Both the position numbers and the translations under genes were made by a program. The notes below the pieces were generated by a model. The model was not told where the DNA came from and made no database searches. It worked only from the letters and a program-made list of their open reading frames with translations. Below, in pieces: positions 20,673 to 30,900 of a DNA stretch of 64,000 nt (its first letter is position 1; every line of letters begins with the position of its first letter). Location of the stretch: positions 336,833 through 400,832 of the forward strand of contig BJOX01000053.1 in the NCBI GenBank assembly GCA_009731375.1, read 5' to 3'. This DNA is from Paulinella micropora (Eukaryota > Cercozoa > Imbricatea > Euglyphida).

Positions 20673-22864
20673 ATGGTTGCTAAAAAGACTAATAAGAAAA
20701 AGCCAAAAGTCCGTCCCCCTGCGGGTTTATAGGAATAAAAGCGGGAGGCCTTATATTATCCAGAAGGGTAAAAAATATTATCTTAATTTTGGTAAGAAAA
20801 CAAATGATTTAAGCACATTACAAATTGTTAAACTTTTTATGAAATATATTGGTAATAAGCCAAAGTCGCAAAGGGCTAGTCGCAAACCAAGGGAAAAAAT
20901 AATCAAATCAGAGTTCAATCGTCTTGAACACGAGAACAGAAACCAGATACAAAGCAACTTACAAAAGAAATATGAGTTAATACATGATGAGGAAGAAAAT
21001 GAAAAGAAGAAGAGGGAAGATGTGATAGAAGAAAAGAAAAGGCTAGAACGAAAAGACATGGCAGATGCTAAGGAAAGACAAGATATAATTGATATGGAAC
21101 ATAAAAGAGAACTGGCGGAGAGTAATGAAAGAAAGGAAAAATAGATAGAACATTAAGAAGGGAGCAAAAACTCATAGAGGATGTAAAATATGAAGAAGAC
21201 AGAAAAAATAGGATACAAGCATTACCACCCAATCTCCAACCAGTTGGAGATAATGCGCAATATCAATATATTATGCCACCGCAATATGGACAGCCACAAC
21301 AAGCACAAGCACCGCCACAAGCACCACCATTAGCACCACCATTTGGAGCACCACCACAAGCACCACCATTAGATAATCTAGGAAATGAAGCACCATTGAA
21401 AACAAAAGAACAATATGAGGAAGAAAAAAAGCAAAAGCAGAAAGATATTGAAACACTGAAATTAGCAGGATATACAGATAATTTCATAAAAAAGATGAGT
21501 CGTAAAGACTTACAAAAAGCCAGTCAGGATATTCAGACTGCTATAGCCACAGCGACATCTTTAGAGGAACAGAAAAAGTTAGCAGAAGAATATAAAGAAA
21601 AACTTGAAAAGGAAGAAAAGAAATCAGAAGAAAAGTGTAAGCATTTTTTTAATTTCTGGATTTTCAAAAACTTATCACCCAAACATTACTATAAAAGAGT
21701 TAGCACAGGCTTTAAAAAAGAGACTAGATAGTGAAGGTCATAAAAAATTAAATTACAAAGACACTTCAAAGTGGATGATTGACATGATTAAAAGGTTTAA
21801 TATTGATGTTGGAAATGAAGAGAAAAATGTGAAAAGAAAAGTAGCAGATTATGCTAGATATGAAGAGTATATGCGTATTAATGAACAAAAAGTGACTGGA
21901 GGGGATTTCACCCCCTACCATACCCCCAAGCGTCGCGTAGACAACCATACCCCCAAGCGTCGCGTAGACAACCATACCCCCAATCGTCGCGTAGACACTG
22001 GAGCGAAGACATTAGAAAAATTAATTGATAAGGTATTTTCAATAAAAATAATTAAAAAATATCTATCCCGCAATGATTGGAAACACACAATGAATAAAAA
22101 GGACTTTGTAAAAACTCTAACTGGTAAAATGACTATAGACCCAAATGTGGATAAACAAGTTTCAGCGGATTGAAATGTTGATGAAGGGATGCCACCCCCT
22201 ATCATTACTACGTCATTAGAGCCACAGCCAGAGAAGCAACCAGAGCCACAGCCAGGGGAGGGGATTTCACCCCCTACCATACCCCCGAGCGTCGCGGAGA
22301 CGCCAGCAAGAGGAGCCAGAGCAACAGCAAGAGGAACCACAGCCCGAGCCAGAGCCAGAGCAGAATGGAGAGGGTCGCGGTTTAATGACTAATGAAATAG
22401 GTGACATAATGAAAAAATATGGATGGTATCTCGGAGCAATAGCCAGTGATGAAATCTACATGTTGAAGCCCGGAAGCAGAAAACGATACGGATTTATTAT
22501 GAATTTGGACAATCACAAGCAAGCAGGGTCTCATTGGATCGCAGTATGGATAAGTCTAGACAAAGACAGGTCAGTGGAAGTCTATGACCCTTTAGCACTT
22601 TATGAGCCAACAGAAGACTTTCAACAACAAATGAAACAACTAATAGACAAAAGCCATCCCGATAGTTATTTGTTAATGAAGGTCAATCAAGTAAAACAAC
22701 AGTCAAACACCTCAGACACGTGTGGTTGACATAGTATGAGATTTTTAATGGAGCGAGCGAAAGGCAACAGGTTTAAGTTTGCTAGCGGTTATACAGACCT
22801 TAAAGAAGAAGAAGCGGAGAAATTAAAAGCACAGAATGGGTATGGTTTTGACACCTTTTTATGA
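20673..22864 (+). pseudogene. Large protein ending in adenain-like cysteine protease
   Basis: One gene of about 730 codons, broken by four shifts (about 20707, 21142, 21640, 22340) and two TGA stops (22171, 22727). Order: basic N-terminus with KSGRPYIIQKGKKYYLNFG, a long Lys/Glu helix, a Pro/Ala/Gln-rich linker (about 21270-21380), a second helical part, HTPKRRVDN repeats, a Gln/Pro/Glu linker, then the protease. In the protease, SHWIAVW carries the His, VYDPL the acidic residue, and QQSNTSDTCG the Gln and Cys of a C5/C48-type site; TGA falls directly after TCG where this family usually has an aromatic residue. The final stop lies inside the 3' hairpin. Adenain-type enzymes mature capsid proteins. 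Fusion to such a long N-terminal region is unusual. Confidence 0.8.
21898..22000 (+). repeat. 27-bp coding tandem repeat
   Basis: CATACCCCCAAGCGTCGCGT-type unit three times, preceded by GGGGATTTCACCCCC. The block GGATTTCACCCCCTACCATA recurs at 22258-22297 in another reading frame of the same gene. Confidence 0.85.
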
Positions 22865-22900
22865 GCATCGCTTTCATTTCTTTTTCGCTTGCTCATAAAT
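22856..22900 (+). terminator. 3' palindrome, TTATGAGC type, overlapping stop codon
   Basis: TTTTTATGAGC...GCTCATAAAT. The TGA of the protease gene is part of the left arm. Confidence 0.75.
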
Positions 22901-22924
22901 AATATATTTATTAATATAGGAAAA

Positions 22925-22975
22925 CGATTTTCTAAAACCAACGAAAGCGTAGCGAAAGTTGGAATTTAGAAAATC
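22925..22975 (+). promoter_or_regulatory. 5' palindrome before minor capsid gene
   Basis: CGATTTTCTAAA...TTTAGAAAATC with inner stem CCAAC...GTTGG, then ATG at 22977. Both arms differ from the TTTTAGAAT type and still pair. Confidence 0.75.
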
Positions 22976-22976
22976 A

Positions 22977-23789
22977 ATGGAGTATAAGGGAGGAAGAAGT
23001 TCGGGTATCTATTACATAAATAGCAAAAACAGAATAACAGGCACGGACAGCGACTTTACACACGAAGTTAATATGAAGGGACTAGATAATCCCACACATT
23101 GTAAAATTCTTCATATCTATGTGCCGAAGTCGTATTACTCTGTCGCCAGTCCGTATAATACCTTTACACTTAGCGAAGAATGATATGAGGCTTTAATTAC
23201 GATACCTGAGGGAAACTACACAATGAACAATCTAAAAAATAAGTTGTCAGAGGTGCTAACCGCAGACAGCCCAAATAATTATACTTATGTGGTATCAAGT
23301 AATAATACCAACATAGACCCAGAAGATGGAAAATTAACATTCAGTGTGTCAGAAAATAAAGGAATTCAACCGCGGTTTATATTTGATGATGATACCCGCA
23401 TTCACGAAGTAATGGGTTTTGATAGAAACTCAACATATTTCTTTGCTAATGATTTTATTAAATCGCCAAATGTAATTATTCTAACTGGCGAAAAGACTTT
23501 ATACCTTCAATCGGACTTAGTTGGTGAAGGAGATAATCACGTGCTTCAAGAAATATATACGGCTAATGAAATTCCATTTGGAGCCGTTATATACGACGGC
23601 TCGGGAAGTGAATACGGAAAACGGCTATCTACAAGTTCAAGCAACGTGTATCGGTTTTATCTTACAGACGAAAATGATCAGGCTATAAATCTTAATGTGT
23701 TAGGTATTGTTATGACATTGTTGATTTACAGAGAGACTAATTATTTTAATTTATTTACATCATTTTTTAATTTGTTAAAGGTGAGGTAG
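22977..23789 (+). pseudogene. Minor capsid (penton-like) protein
   Basis: About 270 residues from the ATG directly after the palindrome; an upstream in-frame ATG at 22959 lies inside the palindrome and is rejected. GIYYINSKNRITGTDSDFTH and the later ITIPEGNYTMNNLKNKL resemble the conserved start of Polinton and virophage minor capsid proteins (single jelly roll, capsomer at vertices). An in-frame TGA (23181-23183) after LSEE interrupts it; the frame is otherwise open. It stands directly upstream of the major capsid gene, the usual order. It stops TAG 1 nt before the 3' palindrome. Confidence 0.78.
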
Positions 23790-23790
23790 G

Positions 23791-23849
23791 GATATTTATC
23801 AACTACACTTTCATTCGTTTCACTCATTCTCGTTTGTTGATAAAAATCG
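23791..23849 (+). terminator. 3' palindrome, TTATCAAC type
   Basis: GATATTTATCAAC...GTTGATAAAAATCG directly after the minor capsid stop. Confidence 0.75.
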
Positions 23850-23899
23850 ATTGTAAGTAAGTTAATATCAATTATTTATTTTTTTTTAAAAATCAAATA

Positions 23900-23952
23900 G
23901 ATGTTTTAGAATAAACGATAGTGCGAAGCACGAAGTGAAATTCTAAAATATC
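23900..23952 (+). promoter_or_regulatory. 5' palindrome before major capsid gene
   Basis: GATGTTTTAGAAT...ATTCTAAAATATC, inner stem GTGCG...GCAC, ATG 10 nt later at 23963. Confidence 0.75.
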
Positions 23953-23962
23953 AAAAACAAAA

Positions 23963-25436
23963 ATGCCAACTCAACACGGATGCGAACTAGATTTCAGTAA
24001 GACTGATTATATCAGTGCTTCGTATCGTTTGAATAAACTTGCTCCACGTGAGGGCTCTGCTTCATTTGAAGTCACAACTGCTGGAGGTAAAGAACGATCA
24101 TTTGACCTTATCTCTAGGCCTTTTAACCTCGCTAGGTCTTATTTGAGTTTTACTTATACTATGAGAGCGGCAGGTGCCAACACTTATTCAAGAATTTTTA
24201 TGGACTGCCTTTCACAAATTAGCCAGATACAACTTCAAACCCATAGCGGTGTTTATCTGTGCGACGTCAACAACCTCAGACATGTGACTAAGATGTTGTG
24301 GAAACCAGAAATGAGTTTGAAGGATTTCCTTGACCTTCCTAACCACGGCGATGCTAGTGGATATGGATGTATGCTCCAAAAGTGTAATGCTAACGGCTTG
24401 ATTAACATTAGTGCTACTGAAGCAATTAGAACTGCCTTTCGTGCGGCCGCTGATGGTAAAAACGATGTTGCCGCCGCAACTCAGAACCTATTTCGAGAGC
24501 CAGTGATTTCTGCTCGTCGTCACGATGATGCTGCACTAACGACCGGAGTTGGAGCGCTATCCGCCGTAAATGTTAATTACAACGAGGCGAAGTATCTTGT
24601 GGGAAGTGGAGCGAATGCCGTTTCGGTCATTAATGTTAAAATTCCTTTGGGTATGATTATTAACACTATTTTCGCACTTGATAAGACTATTATGTTTCCA
24701 GAGATTTTGATTATGCGCATTGTGTGGAGTGCTACTGACAGAACGGGTTATACGGTGACGAATGGTGCTGCTACTGCTATTAGCACTGCGAATGTTGGTA
24801 GTGCCGCTATGGCTGTATCCGCTGATGTCACCAATCTTGCCTTGTTTCTTGCGGTAGAAACGAACCCTGATGTCATTCAATCAATCAGCAGAAGATTGCT
24901 AGCCCAGAAGGTATGAACTTCAATATTGATTATCCCTATGTTTATAAGAATTCAATTGGAGCAACCACAACACAAAACATTATTATACGATTTGACAGAG
25001 GCCACGGTCGCCGTTTGAAGAAGATTTATCATTCAGTTTTTAACAACGAAGAAAGAAAGAACACTGCTTATGACCATGATAATCGTACAGCAACAAAGAT
25101 CGCTACTTTATACACTACTCTAGACGGAGCACGTCAGCAAGAGTTTAACATTGACTGCGCCGCTGAAGAAGACTATATGTACATGAAGCCAAAGATTGAG
25201 GGTTCGGCCTTGTTGAATAATGATGTGTATAAATACAACTGGTTTTGGGTTGATACTTGGATAATACCCGCCCGCTATGGAGCAAAGACCAAAATGAAAT
25301 CAGTGGTTTGAGTCTTGATACTGATCGACGATGGGAGTTTATTGGAACTAATGCGGGAACTGCTCTTAACCACTACACCGTGGCGATCACTCAGCGAGAG
25401 GTTCCGGTTAAGGCGAATATGATTACAATCTCATAG
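23963..25436 (+). pseudogene. Major capsid protein, double jelly roll
   Basis: About 491 residues. Begins MPTQHGCELDFSKTDYISA, then beta-strand-rich blocks (SFEVTTAGGKERSFDLISRP, SQISQIQLQTHSGVYLCD) and later VSVINVKIPLGMIINT. Single-base deletions near 24890 and 25300 shift the frame; downstream segments IIIRFDRGHGRRLKKIYHSV, KYNWFWVDTWII and TVAITQREVPVK restore length and pattern. Length, position after the minor capsid gene and neighbouring ATPase and protease fit the Polinton major capsid protein, which forms the pseudo-hexagonal trimers of the shell. The TAG stop overlaps the GATATTT start of the 3' palindrome. Assignment rests on context and pattern, not on a structural comparison. Confidence 0.82.
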
Positions 25437-25521
25437 ATATTTATGAGCATCGCTTTCATCCAATGTTGAATTTTAAATAAAAATCAACATAACGCTCATT
25501 TTCGCTTGCTCATAAACATCG
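25436..25521 (+). terminator. 3' palindrome, TTATGAGC type with loop insert
   Basis: GATATTTATGAGC...GCTCATAAACATCG. Its loop carries an extra hairpin (ATGTTGA...TCAACAT) compared with the copy at 27870. Confidence 0.7.
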
Positions 25522-25572
25522 TGAAAGATTAATAGATTAAATATTTTTTTTTCTTGTATAATATAGTAAAAC

Positions 25573-25633
25573 GACGTTTGAGAATAAACGAGAAATCTGT
25601 CGAAGACAGATAGAAGTGTCATTCTCAAATGTC
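25573..25633 (+). promoter_or_regulatory. 5' palindrome containing the next start codon
   Basis: GACGTTTGAGAAT...ATTCTCAAATGTC, inner stem TCTGTC...GACAGA. Relative to TTTTAGAAT, both arms changed (A to G, T to C). The ATG at 25629 is inside the right arm. Confidence 0.75.
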
Positions 25634-26865
25634 TCACAAGAGAAATTTAATCGCAGAAAATCCTGACTGCAAATTTATAAATGTCAGTGTTGGATATGAT
25701 GGACACGTTGAAACTAATCATATGAAGACCGCTTTTGGTGAAACCCTAACCAGTTCCTTAACCCCAGTATTACAGGAAATCTTTCCATATACCATTAATA
25801 CACGAACATGGACAATAACAGAAACAAAGGCGAGTGTTTCATTTCTGAATAATATGGCGGAATTAAAAACGACTGCTAATGCTACCGCTGATGCTAGTAT
25901 GGTAAGCAAAAGAAAAATAAAATATCGCACTGGTATGGGTGTTGTAGCCCGCTTCACTGCTTTATGGACAACAGACGAAACCGAAGATTATTATTCGTGG
26001 ATAGATATCGGAGAAAACGATTTATCTAATGGTTTCTACTTTTACAAAACTAGAGATGAAGGAATGAGTATTCTACATTGTATAGGAGGAACCCCAAACG
26101 CATTTTATCAAGTGTATTGGGATGACCCGTGCGACGGAACAGGAGATATGCCTGTATTAGACTGGACAAAGGGAAATGTATTTCAAATTCAATTTCAATA
26201 CTTAGGTTTTGGTGCTATTAAGTTTTCTATTGAAAATCCAAAGACAGGCGAATTTCAGTTAGTCCATACAATTAGGTATGCGAATAACAATACGGGTGTC
26301 AGTCTGCGGAATACTACATTGCCCTTTGTAGCACGAATTGTTCATAATAATGCTGGAGTTGGAATACAAAGGCTGAAGACAGCCAGTTGTACTTTGTTTG
26401 TTGAAGGCACCAACACTATTAATACAAGTATTACAAATACGGCGGAAGGGAGTGAAGCAGGTAATATAACTGAAAGCCCCATTTTAAGTATAACTGAAAG
26501 CACTATACAATAATAGCCTAACAAACTATTCAAATGTCTTTCCTTCATTGATAAGTATTACAAATGAAGATAGTAAGGCTAATGTCGTAAGAATGGTATT
26601 GAACGGAACACTGACAGAGGCGGGTTTTGCTGATGTTGATGCCAAAACTTCAATTGTAGATACAGACACAAAAGCAACTGCTATAGCAAACGGAACAACA
26701 ATTTTTAAGATTTATGTTAATGCTACCTCAACTCAACAAATTAATCTAAGAACCTACGATATTCAATTAACCCCTGGCGATATTTTAACATTTACACAAA
26801 AGGCTGTGTCGGCGGGTGGAAATGGTAATATTAATGTTATTGCTAACTTTATAGAAGACCACTAG
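25629..26865 (+). pseudogene. Putative beta-rich structural protein
   Basis: About 412 residues once one shift near 26510 is allowed for. ETNHMKTAFGETLTSSLTPV, RKIKYRTGMGVVARFTALW and SNGFYFYKTRDEGMSILHC have a strand-rich pattern I associate with tail/fibre-type proteins of phages and large DNA viruses; the link is low confidence. The C-terminal part ends with LRTYDIQLTPGDILTFTQKA, a jelly-roll-like string. No signal peptide. It lies directly after the major capsid gene in the same palindrome-bracketed arrangement. TAG overlaps the 3' palindrome. Confidence 0.6.
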
Positions 26866-26923
26866 ATATTTATCAACTTCACTCTCATTCGCTTCGCTCA
26901 TTCTCGTTTGTTGATAAACATCG
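26865..26923 (+). terminator. 3' palindrome, TTATCAAC type
   Basis: GATATTTATCAAC...GTTGATAAACATCG sharing its first base with the TAG stop. Confidence 0.75.
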
Positions 26924-26952
26924 TAAAAAAATAATAAATTAAAAATTAGATA

Positions 26953-27007
26953 CGATGTTTGTAAAACACGCGGGAGCAGAAGGCGGGAGCGTGAATTTAC
27001 AAATATC
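26953..27007 (-). terminator. 3' palindrome of converging minus-strand gene
   Basis: On the minus strand: GATATTTGTAAA...TTTACAAACATCG, with a CACGCTCCCG loop. It mirrors the plus-strand 3' palindrome 30 bp away, so the orientation rule holds on both strands. Confidence 0.75.
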
Positions 27008-27022
27008 ATTTACTTTATTTTT

Positions 27023-27358
27023 TTAATATCTGTCTTTTACAATACGAATAACATCGCTCACACTAGTGGCTATCTCTTCACCTTCACTCGCAATCTCAAA
27101 CATGTTTGAGATATTTAATATACATCCTTCTTCTGTACATTCTGTAGCATTCGCTGTAGAATGTATGCTTTCTTCTATATCTGTTATAGCCTCCAACGGA
27201 ATAACTACTTTCACATTGTCATCCCTTGGCTTGTATTGCTCATAGAAAGAAACAATGTCAGTCTTAGTCCATTTGATTGTTGGCTTTTTGACATCTCCAT
27301 CAAGCTTCCATTTTTCAATTTCATTCAAGTAGTCTTGCTTGGTGCTCAAGTCTGTCAT
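27023..27358 (-). CDS. Unknown 111-residue acidic protein
   Basis: An intact frame: MTDLSTKQDYLNEIEKWKLD, then TKTDIVSFYEQYKP, a Glu/Asp/Thr-rich middle with two Cys (ATECTEEGC) and EIATSVSDVIRIVKDRY at the end. No signal or membrane segment and no known domain. The start follows a full 5' palindrome. It is the first gene of the minus-strand right half. Confidence 0.6.
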   Translation of the reverse strand: MTDLSTKQDYLNEIEKWKLDGDVKKPTIKWTKTDIVSFYEQYKPRDDNVKVVIPLEAITDIEESIHSTANATECTEEGCILNISNMFEIASEGEEIATSVSDVIRIVKDRY

Positions 27359-27359
27359 T

Positions 27360-27425
27360 GATATTTTAGAATTGCGCTCCCAATCTCAAACTTGTTTGAG
27401 ATATCCCGCTTATTCTAAAACATCG
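27360..27425 (-). promoter_or_regulatory. 5' palindrome, minus strand
   Basis: Read on the minus strand: CGATGTTTTAGAAT...AATTCTAAAATATC, inner stem ATCTCAAAC...GTTTGAGAT, then ATG 1 nt later. Same outer arms as 19172 and 20608, different inner stem. Confidence 0.8.
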
Positions 27426-27447
27426 GAAAAAAATAAATAAATGGAGA

Positions 27448-27534
27448 CGATGTTTGTAAAATGTTTTTGTTTTTGAAGTAGTCAAAAACAAAGATACACG
27501 TGAGCGGTAGCGGGAGTATGGATTTACGAATATC
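27448..27534 (-). terminator. 3' palindrome with nested hairpin, minus strand
   Basis: On the minus strand: GATATTCGTAAA...TTTACAAACATCG at the end of the ExoX-C gene. Its loop includes the 29-bp hairpin shared with 18686-18715. Confidence 0.7.
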
Positions 27535-27820
27535 AGAAGATATTTTTTACTTCACTTTTAATGTCTGTAAATTTATCAAACCACGGCTGTTTCATAACCC
27601 ATTCAAGGTATGGCTTATCAATAACCGCTACATCTTGAATTTTCTTACCTTTATACTTACCAAATGGAAAAGTATCCCTTGGCTTGCTTGCCCGTCCATT
27701 TTCAATCATTTGGATTTCGTCAGTAATTATCTTTTTAACATCGGTAAGAGAAAATGTTTCTTTTTTATTTTCAATAGAGAGTTTCTCAAACTTCTCACAT
27801 AGTCTGGTGAGGGTGGTCAT
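27533..27820 (-). CDS. ExoX-like C-terminal domain protein
   Basis: 95 residues, intact. The segment FPFGKYKGKKIQDVAVIDKP followed by YLEWVMKQPWF matches the small ExoX-like C-terminal domain found on some DEDD exonucleases and as a stand-alone protein in DNA viruses. The N-terminal half is a charged helix (LCEKFEKLSIENKKET). No nuclease active site is present, so a binding or accessory role in replication is more likely. The stop overlaps the 3' palindrome. Between it and PolB lies a TTATGAGC-type palindrome. Confidence 0.7.
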   Translation of the reverse strand: MTTLTRLCEKFEKLSIENKKETFSLTDVKKIITDEIQMIENGRASKPRDTFPFGKYKGKKIQDVAVIDKPYLEWVMKQPWFDKFTDIKSEVKNIF

Positions 27821-27869
27821 TAGTCTATATAGACTGGTAAAAAAATTTATAGAAAAAAATTAATTAATT

Positions 27870-27928
27870 GATATTTATGAGCATCGCTTTCATTCGCTAT
27901 GCTCATTTTCGCTTGCTCATAAACACCG
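27870..27928 (-). promoter_or_regulatory. Palindrome between PolB and ExoX-C gene
   Basis: On the minus strand it reads CGGTGTTTATGAGC...GCTCATAAATATC, the 5' orientation relative to the ExoX-C gene. The PolB frame ends inside it (TGA), so it may serve both genes. Confidence 0.65.
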
Positions 27929-30900
27929 TTTGATATCTGTTAGGGATACTATCATTTTTGTTGATAAACTCACGACCGCACCATTTATTCTCATTAACTT
28001 TCTTTTTTATGTTTGTAGTATGAACTATGCTGAAATAGTTAATGTTTTGCTGTTTGCTATTTCGTGATAAATGAATTTTCTTCATTTGAAAATCTCTAAC
28101 ATTTTCAATGCTTTCACCTAAATCCATCTTTTCATATACTTCTGGATTTAACTTTTTTGAATTCAACCCCTTACCCCTAAGGTGGTAGTATCTCTTTTTT
28201 ACTCCTTCATTTTCGTAGCATTCAATTATATGAACACCTTTGTCTTTATGTTTCAAGTCATTCTTAGTAAGGTAAGGGAGAAAGGCTTCATTCGTTGTAA
28301 ATTCTAACATATACAATTTAGGAGCAATCCATATTACTCTTATTATCTTACAGCAATCTCCTAAGACATCCGTTATTCCTCCGAGAGATTTATCACCAAG
28401 TCTTTTGATTAGTTTGGCGAACCTAACATGCAACACTAGACTATAGGTATCAGTGTAATAGAAATCAGCCTCTATATCTTTATTTGGATTAGCCTCTTTT
28501 ATGTAGTTATACATAATTCGCCTGCTATATGCTAGAATGAAAGCCCCGTAGTGAGAAGGTTTAGTTATGCTACCTTCAATTATTTCTTCCTTTCTAGGAA
28601 TTCCAGATACGTGCCAAAGTTTGTTTCCGTCTTTATCTTTGAATTCAACCACATCAGATATATAATTTTTCGTCCAAAATTTCAATACTCCTCATTTGAT
28701 TTAATATATTCTGCTTCAGTTGGGATAGGTCGTTGTATCATCTTTTCGTATAACGAATTCATAAATAGTTTGGCCAATAAATATTGCGGTGTGCCTTTTT
28801 CGCTATTTTCTTTCGCCTTAAACATTTCTAATATATATTCTTTGAAAACTGGTTCTGCCTCCTCTGTATAGTATCCTTTATGAACCGTTATATCGTAGCC
28901 TTCCTTAATCATATCTTCAATATCAACACTTGTGAGCCATTGGTCTTTCATATCGGCTAAATTCCACTTTAATGAGCCCATTTTATTTCTCTGTCCTATT
29001 CTTGAATGTAATATGTCTTTTGGTGAGATATAATAAACATTGTAAATACCGATAGGAAAATTATTATAATCAAATGGTGCGATAGCTAGTTTAATTTCTC
29101 CAACCATAAATAAATTAAGCATCGCTGTTGGGTATAAAGATACGACATCCGCATAAACTAAATAATCGGTTAATTCGTCGAATGTGATTTTCCCTGCTAA
29201 GTAGTTCTTGTATTGTTTTGAAACAAATCTTTCTTTGCTTGGATATGTTCTTGCTCCGATAACGGCTGTTCTAAACGCTTTCTCTTGTTCAATAATTGGG
29301 AGTCTTACATCGTGCTTACCATCAATTATTTTCTTCCAGATAGTAAAGGCGAGACTTGAAGTTGAAATATATGAAGTTAAATTCACTGAGTGCTTTTCAA
29401 ATATCTCTGTGTTTATTTTGTCATATAACTTTTTTAACCCCATAACATCACACTTCAAATATTCAAGACACTTATTTCTTAATTCTTCACTCATTGTTTC
29501 CCAAGTAGATGCCTTGTCGTGGTCAAAATCTCCTTTAAGAGTTTTACATTTCATATTTTCTAAGTTTTCTTTTAACGTCCCTTGAGTATGCTTACACATA
29601 TCCCACATTTTGATATTTTCAAATTGTAAAGAGATTATTGAGCCGTTATTAATCATATGTGATTTTGGTCTGATACCTCTTCTTATTAATTCCTGTTTAA
29701 TGAAGTAGTGATCAAAGTTCGCGCCGTTAAACTCATTCACATATAAAATGGGTGCTTCTTCATCTTTCTTCTTTTTCTTCAAGGCTTACTCCTGCTACTT
29801 TCTTGACTGGATTATGTGGTTGTTTGTTAGCCCATTCTAATGCTAATTTTTTTCCTCTCTCTAGGAGTGTATCAAGAAATTAGAAATACAATCAATACCA
29901 GCATAATATTTAAATCCTTCCGTCCCTTGAGTATATCCGACTATATAGCAGTCGTGAATATCAAAGCCGTCAGCAAGCGTGTTATTTCTAAAAAAGTTTC
30001 AAGGTCATAATGAAGAAGTTCATCTTCATTATTATATTTTTCTTTATGAGCCTTCGTTATTAGATGTCTCTTTCCATTCTTTAATATTTCTCTATTCGCG
30101 TAATTGATAACTTTTGGATTACAAGTGTGCTTAGTAAAATACTTAGTTAAGCATTTTTCGCATTTCTTTTTACATCTTTTAATTAATCCAAAATAGTGGT
30201 TATTCTCTAAGTAAATCATAATATCCACTTCTTCTCCTATTTCGTTTGTGCTTATTGTCTCCTTTGTTAGAGAATTTGTTATTTCATATGTCTTTCCTGC
30301 CTTTATCAAAGTATTAAGGATTTTTACGGCGGTAGAGAATGGTATAGGGCAATCAATAGAAAGATTGAATTGTTCTCTAATATCATTACATCTTTTTCTG
30401 TTAATAAGTGGCATATTAAGAATGTCTTTACAAAGGAAGAATAAGCAATTATTATTTTTGCTAGCGGGAGATATTAATATACTTTCCTCATATTTCGTTT
30501 GTTTGCTTTTGTATTTTCCCTCATAGCATCCTCCTCCGTTTTCTTGAACTACTACTACCTTAGCATATTCAATGATTCGGTCATAACCTATTCCAGACGC
30601 TTCAATATTGCTTATGTTAAACTCATTCAACATTTCAATAAAATCGTCATAGTTTTTTATTTGAAACGAATTAAATGTTTTCTTTTTATAATATCTATTT
30701 AATTCTTCGTGGTCGGTTATGTATGTTATAATGATATGAACATCAGCATTTTCTGTCATACCATTTCTTTTCGCATCTAATAGTATAGGAAGTAGAACCT
30801 CTCGCTCTATTGCGTCAGTATCATAAAAGTTTATGTCTAATCCTTGCTTCTCGTATGTAAGAGAGTTTAATCTATTGTCTCGCCTAGATTTTAACTCTAC

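Noticed and set aside
21898-22000. CRISPR-like repeats
   Set aside because: The three 27-bp repeats are contiguous, without spacers, and lie in a coding region.
22171-23183. Reassigned TGA codon in the element
   Set aside because: Four genes have in-frame TGA, one at a site where an aromatic residue is expected, but TGA also ends the small basic protein right at its palindrome and TGG is common for Trp; nonsense mutation is simpler.
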